In this document: one piece after another, positions 26,601 through 35,518 of the stretch
Numbering within the stretch: position 1 is the first letter of the stretch
Layout of the letters: every line of letters begins with the position of its first letter
Assembly: GCA_905221615.1 (NCBI GenBank)
Contig: CAJNDT010004668.1
Span: 509,001 to 573,000 of the forward strand
From: Symbiodinium sp. CCMP2592
Lineage: Eukaryota; Sar; Dinophyceae; Suessiales; Symbiodiniaceae
Length of the DNA stretch: 64,000 nt
Direction of reading: 5' to 3'
The notes under the pieces: model-generated
Seen by the model: only the letters and a program-made list of their open reading frames with translations
The model's database searches: none
Told to the model about the DNA's origin: nothing
Translations under genes and position numbers: made by a program

Positions 26601-29600
26601 ATCTCAAAGAGAGCACCAAGTGGCCTTTACGTGCGATTTAGGACTTGAGGTGCGAGGGCAGGGCTTAAGTTTTGGCACATTTCAGGCTTCGGGTTTGGGG
26701 GTTTGGAATACTGGGCTTGGGGGTTTATGTAGCTGTCCAGGTCTAGAGTGCAAGACGTTTAGGGCCGAGCTTAGGATCAGGCTAGGAGTGTGCGTTGTGT
26801 GTGGCTGCATATTTTATCTCTTTCAATCTTTCTCTCAATTTAACTACCTACCCACCCAACCAGCCAGTTGTCCACCTACCCATCTGCCCTGCCCACCTAC
26901 CGACCTCCCTACCTACCTGCCTGCTTGCCTGCCTACCTACCTGCCTAACTATCTGCGCAATGTCTATCTACCGGTCTATTTATCTATCGATTGAATCGTA
27001 TATTTATAATGTAGACACGCACGCATCTACGCATGTTTGCTGCATACATTTGATTGCATGTGTGCATGTACGCATGAAATTATTCATGTATGTATGTATG
27101 TATCCATGTATCCATGTATGTATGTATGTTCGTATGGTTGGTCACTTGTATGTACGTATGTATGCATGTTTTCACGTACGGATGGACGGACGGATGGGCG
27201 GACGGACGGACGGATGGTCCGATGGGCGGATGGGTGGGTGACTCGGGGGGTGGATCGACGGATGTGTGTTTCTGTACATATGTAATTACTACTGTTTTGT
27301 ATTGTAATGTCGTGGAATTCGAATGCATTGAAATCAACATGCCATGCATAAACATATTTCATGCACTTGCATGCCGTTTTTTTGCTGTTGGCTGGTAGGG
27401 GCTTGCTTTCAACACATCTAGAGCTGTAAGTTTCGCGTTCACCTGTCCACCTATAGAGAAGGTGCAAGCAGGATACATACATGTACACACATCTACACAC
27501 GTACACGTACTCACAAGGAGGTATCGTTAAACAATTTTTTTTGTTGTACTTGTAGCTGGTTGATATGGTGAGGAGGGGGAGAGAGAGAGCGAGAGAGAGA
27601 GGGAGAGGCAGAGAGCGAGAGAAAAATACGGGAGAGAGACAGAGAGAGCAGCGAGAAAGAGAGCAAGACCTTTATCTGCCTGTGCTGCTTCAATGCAGTT
27701 TCTTCGCTTCGCATGAAGCAGATTGGCAAAGCCACGCTGAGCCAAGGACCTTTATCAAGTTCACTGGCCCGATCGATATGTCCCTATCTTCGGCGGCACT
27801 GTGCATCTTGGCCTCCAGCCCCAAAGCCAACTGCTAAGCTTTCACCGAGCGGGCGAGGTTCGGAGGTGAGTTGGTGGTTTCGTAGGTTCGGGTCTGTTAG
27901 GGTACCCCTTCGAGACGGAAGCTTCTAAGGGATACTGTTGCCTTGTATTTGTTTCGAGCACGGAAGGCTCTCCGAAACGAGCCCATCAGCCCCGACCTGT
28001 TGCGTTGTATACTAATCTATAACCTACGAGCAAGATAACAAGGCATCAGGATGCCCGCTTTGCGTTGCTCGTCCTTGGCCACTTCTACTGTTCCCGGGGC
28101 TCAGCTTTGACAATCACTGTACTTCTGTTGTCGTTTGGCTGAGAATTCAGAAAGATGGCCTGGCGTTTTGATCCTTCCACGCGGAAGCATCGAGGTACAA
28201 AGCAGAAAGCGAACGAGAAGCCGTGCGAGTCGAGGCCGGGCTTCGCCGCAATTTGCGTGCTACCAGTCTACCACACCAAGGTTGGAGTTGCAAGAAGATG
28301 GTGATGCTATACTATATAGTGTAACGGGTAAGTTGGGAGTGACGTCCCGGGTACAATCCGCAAGGAAACAGCCGGAGCAATGAAGAAACTGCTGGATGCT
28401 GGCAAGAGCCTGGGCCATTCTTTTGGTTGTCCTCTCATACCCCTACCCCTAAAACCTGCATCCCCAAACATAGTTCTCAGCCATGCGAGAGGGAAAGAAA
28501 ACCTACAACCAAAAAGCCCTAAACCCCAACAACTGAGGATCAAGGCTTACGGCGTGTCGAACGAGACGACTTTTGGCGTCTGTGAATGGGCACGAGCTGC
28601 AGACAAGCTGGGCATTCCAGCCCCTGCAAGTGTCTCATCTGCGGTTGTTTCCCTTGGCCGGTCTTTGGGCCTTTAAGCATCAGAAGTATGGAGATCATGT
28701 AGGTAACAGCAAGACGAGCATCGTAGCTTTGCCACAGCTTCCAGACATCCCACAGTGAGCTGGACGACGTCCCAAACCGAAAGAAGCATGACGCCGTTTT
28801 AAATTGGTGCTGTTATTATCGAATGGCTGCCGTCTTCATTATCAATGTTCACCATTGCCCCATCGCCAGTATCCGTAACGTTAGAGTATTCCCGTTCGCG
28901 ATAGCCCATGCTTGCTCGGGATCTCCTTACCGAAGCTGGGCGGAATAGTGTTGCTCTCTAGCAGGGGCCGCATGACTTCCATCTTAAGTCGAGCACTGCA
29001 GCCTCCAGGTCTAGGGGGTATGTAGGATTTAGGGTTTGTGACGGGTTTTGGGCATAGGGTTCGGGCTTGTGGGGAATTTCTCCTCTATACCTCTGCATGG
29101 CTGTATAGCAGTGCGCATCGCAGCATTGCCTAGGTATCCAAAATGCGCTGTCGATGGTCGTCCGCCTCTTTGAGTATGAGTTGGTCGAGGCCTTAGTGCT
29201 GGCTTTTCTAATTATCGTGGCCTTCATAAGTAATTGGGGAAGGGATTGGCGGTATATGATAGTAGGAACCTCTAGGACTAAGGACTAATGATTTCCGTAG
29301 TAAGCATCATGCCAACTACACGACCTTAAGCTATAGAGCAGAACTGTACCCGGAGTCCTACACCCCCTGGACTCCCTCGCCCCGAACCTTCTTAACATAT
29401 CATCCCCCTAAACCCTAAACCCTAAACCCCTAAACCCTAAACCCCTAAACCCTAAACCCTAAACCCCTAAACCCTAAACCCCTAAACCCTAAACCCTATA
29501 TAAGTTTATGCTATAAGGCCTCCAAAGCTCCCATTCAAGTTTTCAGTTCATCGATATCTAAGCACATAGAATCCTTCACTATTGCCCTCAGAGGGACCCG

Positions 29601-32600
29601 ACTCTAACGCTGGGGCCACTAACCCTAAACCCGGAGACCCTTGAATACTAACCCTAAGCCACTACACTCAGGCCGAGGCCTGTTCAGAACGCAACCTGAA
29701 CATTGGCTTGATGGCGTACTCGATCCTTGCAGGAGGCCTGGGTAGCCCCAGTTCTGAAGCCTGAGTACGTAGCAATACACGTCCTTCCCATCCTTCTGCC
29801 ATCAACATAAATCGGTGAAAATGCACAAGCAAATATATACAACTGTATAATGGATATTTCCAAATCCTATTCTGATGCCCCTACACCAGAGCCTTTGAAA
29901 GCTTATTTTATAAGAGGTTTCAGGATCCCTCAAGGAGTTTCTGGGCTTCTCAAAGCTGTTTGCCTGCAACATGTTGGCCGTTGCATGGCTCAAGGCCTGC
30001 CTCTTCGTAAATAAACCGACATCGATTTGCCAATGTTTCTGCAGGGCCTGTGTAGATATGTTTGGCTGCCTCTTCTCCTGCCAGCTCTCCCACGATCCGA
30101 GGACAGCTGCTCCGAAGGTCCCCGGCGGGTAGGACTTCATGAGCTGAAGGCGATGCATGAGGCACTGGAATCAGATGGTGCCGTGATCGTGACCGGCGTG
30201 CAGCACACGGGCGGTACATGGGAAGAGAAGGCGGCTGCCTTGCCGTCCCTTACTTTTCCCGGCCGTCTGGTCTCGAAGACACCGAAGGTGCAAGGAATCC
30301 ACCTTGAGCATCAGCACTTGAAGCAGAACTTGACGACGAATCCTTTCGAGCTCGTGGGCAAGCCTCTTCTCCCCCACACAGACGGATACATTTATGGCGA
30401 GTTTCTTCCGGACTACATTGCTTTCGTGGTCGAATCCCAAAGCGACGCTGGTGGCCAGAACTTTGTCGTGGACGGAAACAAGGTTCTTGAAAGGTTGTGC
30501 GAGAAAAGCGGCACTGCAGATGCACCGTCGCTTGACGTTTGCTTGCTGGTTAGGACTCAGACGGTCGATTTGACCGAGCGATCTCCGCCAGGTTATGTGA
30601 ATGGTCGGAAGTTTACTGCTCCACTTATGTGGCACCAACATCAGAGACTCCGTTTTCACCGGCAGGTCTCCGTCCTCGCGTGTGAGGATGCAGTAGACGA
30701 AGATGGTGGGCTTCGTTCCACCCTGCGCCCCTACCAGAGCTTGTGGAGCGCCTTGGGATCAGCCGGCGGAGGAGATGCCCATCAGCGCGAAGTGGCTGAA
30801 CTGCTTGAGGCTGCTGATGCTGCTGTTCAGAGGGAGGCTGCTGCGGCTCCGCGATTCATGGTGCGAGAGGGGGAAGCTCTGGTGATCGACAACTATCGGA
30901 TGCTCCATGGCCGGGAAGGCTATCAGGGCGCGACAGAGCGCAAGCTGTGGCGAGTCTGGTTTTGGAGCAACGAAAGTAGCGGTATCCCAGAGGGCATGCC
31001 AGAGCTGGGTTCCGTCCTGGATGCAGAAGAGCTGAGTAGCTGAATAGGAGCGATTAAAAATCCAAGCACAAAAGTTGTTCCAGCGAGGATGCTTGTTCCT
31101 TGCAGTTGTGGAAAATGGTCGATGCATCCTGTCTACTTCGACGAAGGTCACCGGCTTAGATATCCCCCGCTACTTTTTTTACTACGGACCCTACCTATAG
31201 TCTCCATTGTAGTTCATTTTTTGGTTTAACCAACTATATAATTACGATTCTATAAGGTAACCCCAAAAAGGAACTAGAATGGAGACTATATGACTATATG
31301 TATACTGAACCTTCAAAAGAGGCAGACTGCTCTAAGTCTTCAGGCTCCTTGCGGTAGAACAATGCTGAGGAGCCTCGCCCGGCTGCGCAAGCCGAAGAGA
31401 TAATGGACAACATCGACCACAAGAGAGGGTGCAACTTTAGGGTCTAGGGTTTAGGGTTTGTAGGCTAGAGGGCCACAGTATAGAGATGTTTGGGGTTTAG
31501 GTTCGCTTGTTAGCCTCTCAAACCCCAAGCCAAAACACTGATATGCACCTTCTCCACGCAGGCCTTCTCAGCGGGAAGTATTTGCCAGGGAAGCCTGCGC
31601 CCCCGAAGACTGCGCGGCATGTGAAGTATCCGGAATTCATGTCAAGGCCTGGTACAACCTATAGTCTCCATTGTAGTTCCTTTTTTGGTTTATCCAAATA
31701 TATAATTAGGATCCTATAAGGTAACCCCAGAAAGGAACTACAATGGAGACTATAGGTAGGGTTTAGGTCAAGAAACTGTGTGCTAAAGGCCGACAGACTC
31801 CTCTCCTGAAACGAGGTCCCCAAAGCCACAATAACATGGTCGGAACCTTCTTCCAGCAAGGCCTAAACCTATGGGAACTGTACAAAATTACGTTTGAGGA
31901 AGGGTTAGTGAGGATCAATACATCATTTTTCTCCATCAGCCGTGTGGATCCTTAGTCGCGGCAGTCTCCTGGGCATTTTACTGCACAAGCCCTTAGCTCG
32001 ATAGCTGGAAGACCGCTCGGTAAAAGCCGTGCGAAGCAAGTACCCCCATCCAACCCCTTATAGAAACCCTGCTAGTGCCCTGACAGGAACCCTAAGCCCA
32101 AGGCAAGAGAGGCTCTTCTTGACTTTAATAGTGCCGATTAAGGAGAACACCTTGAATAATAGTCGAATCCCTAGTATGATTTGCGGTAAAACCCTTAATC
32201 GAGGGATATTGGAAGGTCTGGGTACTGACATAGTGATGCACTCCTTTCGGGGAAGCGCCAGGTGGACTCCTTCGAAAGGACTTCCTGTGCCATGGATCGC
32301 TTCAGTAACTATTTGCTCGATTGCTAACTGCAAAAGATTTTTAAAGGGTTTAGGAAACCCTAAATCCCTAAACCCTAAACCCTAGACTTCAATTATTATT
32401 CTGAATCATAATTCGTGCGACCAGGAGACTGCAGCCCGGACAGCCTGGTACAGAAACAAGATGGGAGTTTCCGAAAATAAGGGGTACCTGATATTGGGGT
32501 CCTATTAATAAGGATCCTACTATTAGGGGTACTATATAAGGGTCCCCTATTTTCGGAAACCCCCAGATGTAGCACCAGAGCCGGATGTTGTCCCACTCTC

Positions 32601-35176
32601 CATGCAGACATGAGACCTTGAATCCGACCTGCAAGCTGCTCGACCTAAATCTCAAGATATGTCCTCCTTCCAGTCTTTATCCTCCACTCCAAAATTACAC
32701 CCTTTCCGGGTCTAGTGAACGAACTTAGAAATTGGCTTGCAAGAGACAGCTTAGGAACTGAATGAGGCCGTCGAGGCTTATGCCAAGATCGCGGAGGAGG
32801 GTTCGGGATTCATTGAGGCAGTTTCGAGGGCTGTTCAAAGGGCTTAGCGTATACAATGTAGTTCCTTGTTTGGGTGTAGGATCACGTAGGATCTGTGACT
32901 TCGAACACCAGATTCGAACACCAATGATTCGCCAACCCAGAAAGGGTTAAATTCAGGTTCAGCGCTGTGGAAAAGGACAAGGCATCCCTGAACTGCTGAC
33001 CCTGAACCCTAAACCCCTAAACCCCCTAGAAACCCTAAACCCCTAAACCCTAAACCACCATGCTTTCAGCATCTCATGTTCTCGAGGCAAGCACTTCACC
33101 TGAAAAGGTGGCAGTAGGGGGCAATCCCGAAATCCAGAAACCCCAAACTTCCAAACCCCACATCCTGAACTTTCAGAGTCCCACGAAGCAGGAAGCAGGC
33201 ATGTCCCTGACAGATCTCTCCACGCGCTGGTGTCGCACGCGCGCCTCGGTTTAGTGGGTCAGCTGTGCCTTTTTTGTGTTAACTGTCTCGTTTTCCTGTT
33301 TGGTGTCGGTTGTTCTGGTTGTTGTGCGGGCTCCAGTACAGTAATAGTGGGGCCTTCATACGGTGCATAAGTTTTTAAAATAAAACCTGTTCACTTCAGG
33401 GGTTTCGTGCAGGATTTAGCGGCTGTAATTATGTGGTCCCGAAGATGAAAACCCTGAAGAGAGGAATGCAGAACAAGCCCTGATAAAGTCGCCCCGAAGA
33501 TGAAACCCTGATTCAAGGAAGGCAGGCAGGGGAAAGCCGGAAGTCGTCGCAGCAGGCCCGAAACGCGGGGACCCTCACCAGCGAAAAAGAACACTGTTAA
33601 TGTAACCGAAAAGACAGGTATACACCCTGGCAAAACCAAGCCTAAATTAGAAGGCCCTGGGGAACCGGCTGCCGGTGCGACTCGTGTCCGTTGTTTGATC
33701 TGCTTCGTACTCTCATCCCAGCTCAAGCTCCAAGAGACTTAGGTTCCTATTGCAAGCATGGCTCAGCCACCTGGCATGAAGTTAGGGATGGCCGAAGAGC
33801 TCGAAGGTTCGGCATGGCTTTGGGCTGTAGCTTTTGGGTTTGGGGGATGGGCTTAAGTTCGTTTGTGAGTAAAAAAGAAATTTACTCCATGCAATGACGA
33901 GTAAACGTCGTCCCCCGGCTCGCTTTCAATGATTGAGCGGCGGCGTGGGAAAAGGAGCACGGGGACGTCCGGTAGCTGGTGCTTGCGATCGGAGAGGCAG
34001 TTTTGGGACAAAAAAACATGGGAGTTTCCAGTTTCCGAAAATTAGGGGTACCGAATTTTGGGGTCCGTATTATAAAGATCCTATTCTTGAGGGTGCTATA
34101 TTAGGGTCCCCCATTTTTGGAAACCCCCACATAAAAGAGGAACAAGAACGAGAAGCCGATGCAGACGTCAAGGTTTCGTGATTATCTTGGATTGCTCCAT
34201 GCACTTCTGGTGAAGATAATGTGGGGATAGCTGAACACATCCCATGCTGGAGCATACTACGCCGGCTCTAGGCACTACCCCGCGGGTGCCTCGAAACCCT
34301 AACCTATTTTTAGAGCCTCATCTGGATGTGGCTGGTTCGAGCGCGCGAACATAAAAAAGCGAAGAAGTGAGCCGAAGGGATCTGCTCCTGAAAAGGTACA
34401 GTTAAACGCTTTCATTAAACACCCTATCAAGCTCCCTCGACATCCTCACGAGGTGATCATTGGGGCGACCTCTGTCGAACAGCTGAAGGAGAACCTCGAC
34501 GCTTTCGAAGGCCAAGGGTCCAAGAACAATGTACCTATAGTCTCCATTGTAGTTCCTTAATTCTGGGGCTCATAAAAAGAACCTTATAAGGTAATCCCCA
34601 AAAGGAACTACTTTGGGGCCTATGGGTAGGCCCCTGATCAAAACAAGACTGTTTTTCTTTAAAGGCATTCATACTAATAAGCCTTTGAAATGGAAAGGAG
34701 GCTATTCATCGGGGGTTTGCCTTGATGGTATCCCTATTGAACCCTTGCAACACATAAAATGGTGCAACTTTCCCAGCCATGCCTGTTCTTCATGCGCATG
34801 CGTTAGATTTCAGGGCCCCCGGCTCCGAGTCACACATCTCAGTCACCAGATTTTGAACCCGACAGCTGTTCATCCGACGCCCCGAACCCTGAGCTCTCAA
34901 CGCTAAATCCCGAACTACAAACCATAAACCTCTGGATGCAACGGCAGAGAGAGAGAGAGAGAGACCATAAACCTTTAACAGGCAGGTCAAAAATGGACGC
35001 AACGGCAGAGGGAGAGAGAGAGAGAGAGAAACCATAATTAAACCTTTAAGAAGCAGGTCTTAAACGAATCTTTTCACAAAGTCGATGCAGAAGGTGCCGA
35101 GGGCCTCTCTGAGGAGGTGCTGCAGAAGATCGATGATGTCCATCTGAAGCTTCGGAACCCGGGGACCTACCTTTAG
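20565..35176 (+). CDS. aldo/keto reductase gene, 14 exons located over 14.6 kb
   Basis: NADPH-dependent aldo/keto reductase with closest resemblance to the Tas/YajO-like group, by motifs. Exons: 20565-20607, 20769-20821, 21293-21363, 21800-21858, 22176-22206, 27747-27800, 28365-28405, 28538 to about 28640, 29672-29735, 31562-31646, 32755-32800, 33199-33248, 34453-34510, 35094-35176 (TAG). In order they give LGTMTWG, EAEAHEQLDYAVKE, GVNFIDTAEMYPVP (with the catalytic Asp and Tyr), TTEEYIGNWL, LTKFAGKS, LYQVHWPDRYVP, AMKKLLDAGK, AYGVSNETTFGV, NIGLMAYSILAGG, LLSGKYLPGK, AVEAYAKIAEE, TRWCRTRAS, IIGATSVEQLKENLDAFE and LSEEVLQKIDDVHLKLRN. Phases match at most junctions. Donors are mainly GC, with some GT and one GA. 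The first exon(s), the segment before LYQVHW and one after SVS were not located. Two other genes sit inside introns. Motif identity is strong; substrate unknown. Confidence 0.88.
20769..20821 (+). CDS. aldo/keto reductase exon
   Basis: Frame VQNDEAEAHEQLDYAVK after TTCAG, ending in GA before a GC donor. The GA plus the first base of the next exon makes the Glu of ERGVNF. Confidence 0.85.
21293..21363 (+). CDS. aldo/keto reductase exon with catalytic Asp/Tyr motif
   Basis: Frame RGVNFIDTAEMYPVP, then NFDPQWCPG. GC donor at 21364-21365. Confidence 0.88.
21412..21520. mobile_element. MITE family J copy, inside an aldo/keto reductase intron
   Basis: CCCAGAGATTCCAGTATCC left and GGATATTGGAGTCTCTGAG right, with CCTTAATTAAGG-like inner blocks. 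Second copy at 46052-46163. Confidence 0.65.
21711..21783. mobile_element. MITE family F copy, short
   Basis: AGGGGCCTTAATAATTAG and GTAATTATTTAGGCCCC ends, only 73 bp. It ends 16 bp before an aldo/keto reductase exon. Confidence 0.6.
21800..21858 (+). CDS. aldo/keto reductase exon
   Basis: Frame TTEEYIGNWLHKNPDLRDK, bounded by GCGAG acceptor and a canonical AAG|GT donor. Confidence 0.88.
22176..22206 (+). CDS. aldo/keto reductase exon, borders approximate
   Basis: Frame MLTKFAGKSN, matching the family's ATKVAG strand that follows RDK. Confidence 0.55.
22534..22641. mobile_element. MITE family C copy
   Basis: TGGGATTTTTTTGCGAAA left end (diverged) and TTTGCGGAAACTCCCA right end, TA on both sides. 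Confidence 0.7.
23386..24054 (+). CDS. class I SAM-dependent methyltransferase, nested in aldo/keto reductase intron
   Basis: Methyltransferase with a Rossmann-like core. Motif I LEVGSYFGYTTRVL binds SAM, post-I is VIALDAVPE with the acidic residue for the ribose, then VVFLDASHDFETVMQDI and LIVFDDYGAEEGVRRAV, which resemble the Methyltransf_24 type common in bacteria. The target is unknown. The frame is open from 23317, but a pyrimidine tract ending TTTTTTCAG at 23377-23385 suggests the exon begins at 23386; an upstream exon is not identified. It ends at TGA. It lies between the FAGKS and LYQVHW exons of the aldo/keto reductase, on the same strand, so it is either a nested gene or the two genes are interleaved by rearrangement. 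Confidence 0.78.
   Translation, partial: GASEFEAAEEAPRSTVTAEAVERYQASIRARMAGSDALPDKAEDEWTSSDALRKDLIGLVAGISENLTVLEVGSYFGYTTRVLSHLFKRVIALDAVPELLQANRDYNYDRDNILYIRFHTTDHDWGIFSLNTIQVVFLDASHDFETVMQDIDNCLRIPTVSLIVFDDYGAEEGVRRAVQQFVSAGRLRPVALLGEGAEGPWRLRDGREVKEREAIACEVLRR
24335..24446. mobile_element. MITE family C copy
   Basis: TGCGGGGTTTCCGAAAATAG left and TATTTCGGAAACTCCCA right. The interior is in the opposite orientation relative to most copies. Confidence 0.7.
24540..24617. mobile_element. MITE family F fragment
   Basis: Only the CCCAAAACCCTATTCTAAT...AAGGCCCCTATA half is clear. Confidence 0.45.
25303..25412. mobile_element. MITE family A copy (long-interior variant)
   Basis: CCTAAAGTCTCCATTGTAG and CTACATTGGAGACTCTAGG, TA on both sides. 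The interior contains GGTTAACC-type blocks in the reverse orientation to the copy at 6874. Confidence 0.75.
26453..26560. mobile_element. MITE family H copy, right end eroded
   Basis: TAGGAGCCTGATTAAGGAAC on the left, with the inner blocks CCTTGGGCC and GGCCAGGGTTTCTTA inverted. A fuller copy is at 43668-43875. Confidence 0.55.
26840..27250. repeat. tetranucleotide repeat tracts (CCTA/CTGC, ATGT, GGAC types)
   Basis: Three adjoining tracts: CTACCTACC-like, GTATGTATGTATCC-like and GGACGGACGGAT-like. Frames through them are artefacts. Confidence 0.85.
27747..27800 (+). CDS. aldo/keto reductase exon
   Basis: Frame DLYQVHWPDRYVPIFGGT, the family's conserved DLYQVHWPDR strand, ahead of a GT donor. 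Confidence 0.85.
28365..28405 (+). CDS. aldo/keto reductase exon
   Basis: Frame ETAGAMKKLLDAGK. A GA donor after AA and an AG|G acceptor rebuild the Lys codon. Confidence 0.8.
28538..28640 (+). CDS. aldo/keto reductase exon
   Basis: Frame IKAYGVSNETTFGVCEW, then RAADKLGIPAPASVS. GVSNE is the family signature. The right border is approximate. Confidence 0.85.
29404..29500. repeat. telomere-type CCCTAAA array
   Basis: About 13 units of CCCTAAA/CCCCTAAA in tandem, inside an intron. Confidence 0.9.
29672..29735 (+). CDS. aldo/keto reductase exon
   Basis: Frame AEACSERNLNIGLMAYSILA, then GG. GC donor; joins in phase to the exon at 31562, which lies beyond the nested TauD-like gene. Confidence 0.85.
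29978..29994 (+). other. possible relict spliced-leader sequence
   Basis: CCGTTGCATGGCTCAAG matches the 3' part of the dinoflagellate spliced leader (…TTTTGGCTCAAG) over TGGCTCAAG and its CCGT start, with four bases deleted and one changed. It lies 32 bp before the start codon of an intronless gene, as expected if a trans-spliced mRNA was copied back into the genome. Confidence 0.4.
30027..31043 (+). CDS. TauD/TfdA-like Fe(II)/2-oxoglutarate dioxygenase, intronless, nested
   Basis: A 338-residue protein of the taurine-catabolism-dioxygenase fold. These enzymes use Fe(II), O2 and 2-oxoglutarate to hydroxylate small substrates. Iron ligands are His117 and Asp119 (in PHTDGYIYGE) and His294 (in DNYRMLHGRE). 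Arg305 (in GATERKLW) is the expected 2-oxoglutarate-binding residue. Residues 4-22 are hydrophobic (WLPLLLPALP) and could be a signal or anchor sequence. It has a single open frame of 1 kb, in contrast to its 14-exon host gene. It lies wholly in the intron between exons 29672-29735 and 31562-31646 of the aldo/keto reductase, same strand. An intronless structure plus the upstream spliced-leader-like sequence suggest a retroposed gene. Another start at codon 3 is possible. Substrate unknown. Confidence 0.85.
   Translation: MPMFLQGLCRYVWLPLLLPALPRSEDSCSEGPRRVGLHELKAMHEALESDGAVIVTGVQHTGGTWEEKAAALPSLTFPGRLVSKTPKVQGIHLEHQHLKQNLTTNPFELVGKPLLPHTDGYIYGEFLPDYIAFVVESQSDAGGQNFVVDGNKVLERLCEKSGTADAPSLDVCLLVRTQTVDLTERSPPGYVNGRKFTAPLMWHQHQRLRFHRQVSVLACEDAVDEDGGLRSTLRPYQSLWSALGSAGGGDAHQREVAELLEAADAAVQREAAAAPRFMVREGEALVIDNYRMLHGREGYQGATERKLWRVWFWSNESSGIPEGMPELGSVLDAEELSS
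31194..31292. mobile_element. MITE family A copy, right tip mutated
   Basis: CCTATAGTCTCCATTGTAG left, GGAGACTATATG right (expected ...AGG). Confidence 0.75.
31562..31646 (+). CDS. aldo/keto reductase exon
   Basis: Frame LLSGKYLPGKPAPPKTARHV, then KYPEFMS. GC donor at 31647. Family A MITE begins 11 bp later. Confidence 0.85.
31658..31756. mobile_element. MITE family A copy
   Basis: Perfect 19-bp ends CCTATAGTCTCCATTGTAG and complement. Right flank TA. Confidence 0.8.
32462..32575. mobile_element. MITE family C copy
   Basis: TGGGAGTTTCCGAAAATAAG left, TATTTTCGGAAACCCCCA right. Confidence 0.75.
32755..32800 (+). CDS. aldo/keto reductase exon
   Basis: Frame ELNEAVEAYAKIAEE, GT donor. In phase with the next exon. 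Confidence 0.75.
33199..33248 (+). CDS. aldo/keto reductase exon
   Basis: Frame GMSLTDLSTRWCRTRAS, the family's ALAWCRTR helix, GT donor. Confidence 0.82.
34019..34129. mobile_element. MITE family C copy with duplicated tip
   Basis: The left end reads TGGGAGTTTCCAGTTTCCG, i.e. AGTTTCC is duplicated. Right end TTTTTGGAAACCCCCA. Confidence 0.7.
34453..34510 (+). CDS. aldo/keto reductase exon
   Basis: Frame VIIGATSVEQLKENLDAFE, a near-consensus family motif. GC donor. Confidence 0.9.
34534..34626. mobile_element. chimeric MITE: family A left end, family B right end
   Basis: Left CCTATAGTCTCCATTGTAG (A). Right GGAACTACTTTGGGGCCTAT (B). TA on both sides. Confidence 0.75.
34920..35050. repeat. 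about 65-bp tandem duplication containing (GA)n
   Basis: The unit ACCATAAACCT...GCAACGGCAGAG(GA)n is present twice, in the last aldo/keto reductase intron. Confidence 0.7.
35094..35176 (+). CDS. aldo/keto reductase last exon
   Basis: Frame AEGLSEEVLQKIDDVHLKLR, then NPGTYL and TAG. The split Gly codon joins exactly with the previous exon. Confidence 0.88.
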
Positions 35177-35304
35177 GGATTAGAGTCAGCTTGCGCCTGT
35201 GTGCAGTAGATAACCATGTCTATATCAATGGAAATGTTGTGTTCGAAGTGTTGTGTTACAGTACTAGGGCTGTCAGAACGTTCATGGGAGAGCACGAAGG
35301 GTAG

Positions 35305-35518
<214 letters not shown>

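Larger units (their letters stand above)
24800..27746. other. intron sequence of the aldo/keto reductase gene, no exon recognised
   Basis: Contains AAT-rich imperfect repeats (24810-24970), one A-type MITE, an H-type element, TA-rich simple sequence (25810-25890), tetranucleotide repeats (26840-27250) and a GA-rich tract (27570-27665). The missing aldo/keto reductase segment between AGKS and LYQVHW should be here but I could not pick it out. Confidence 0.5.
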
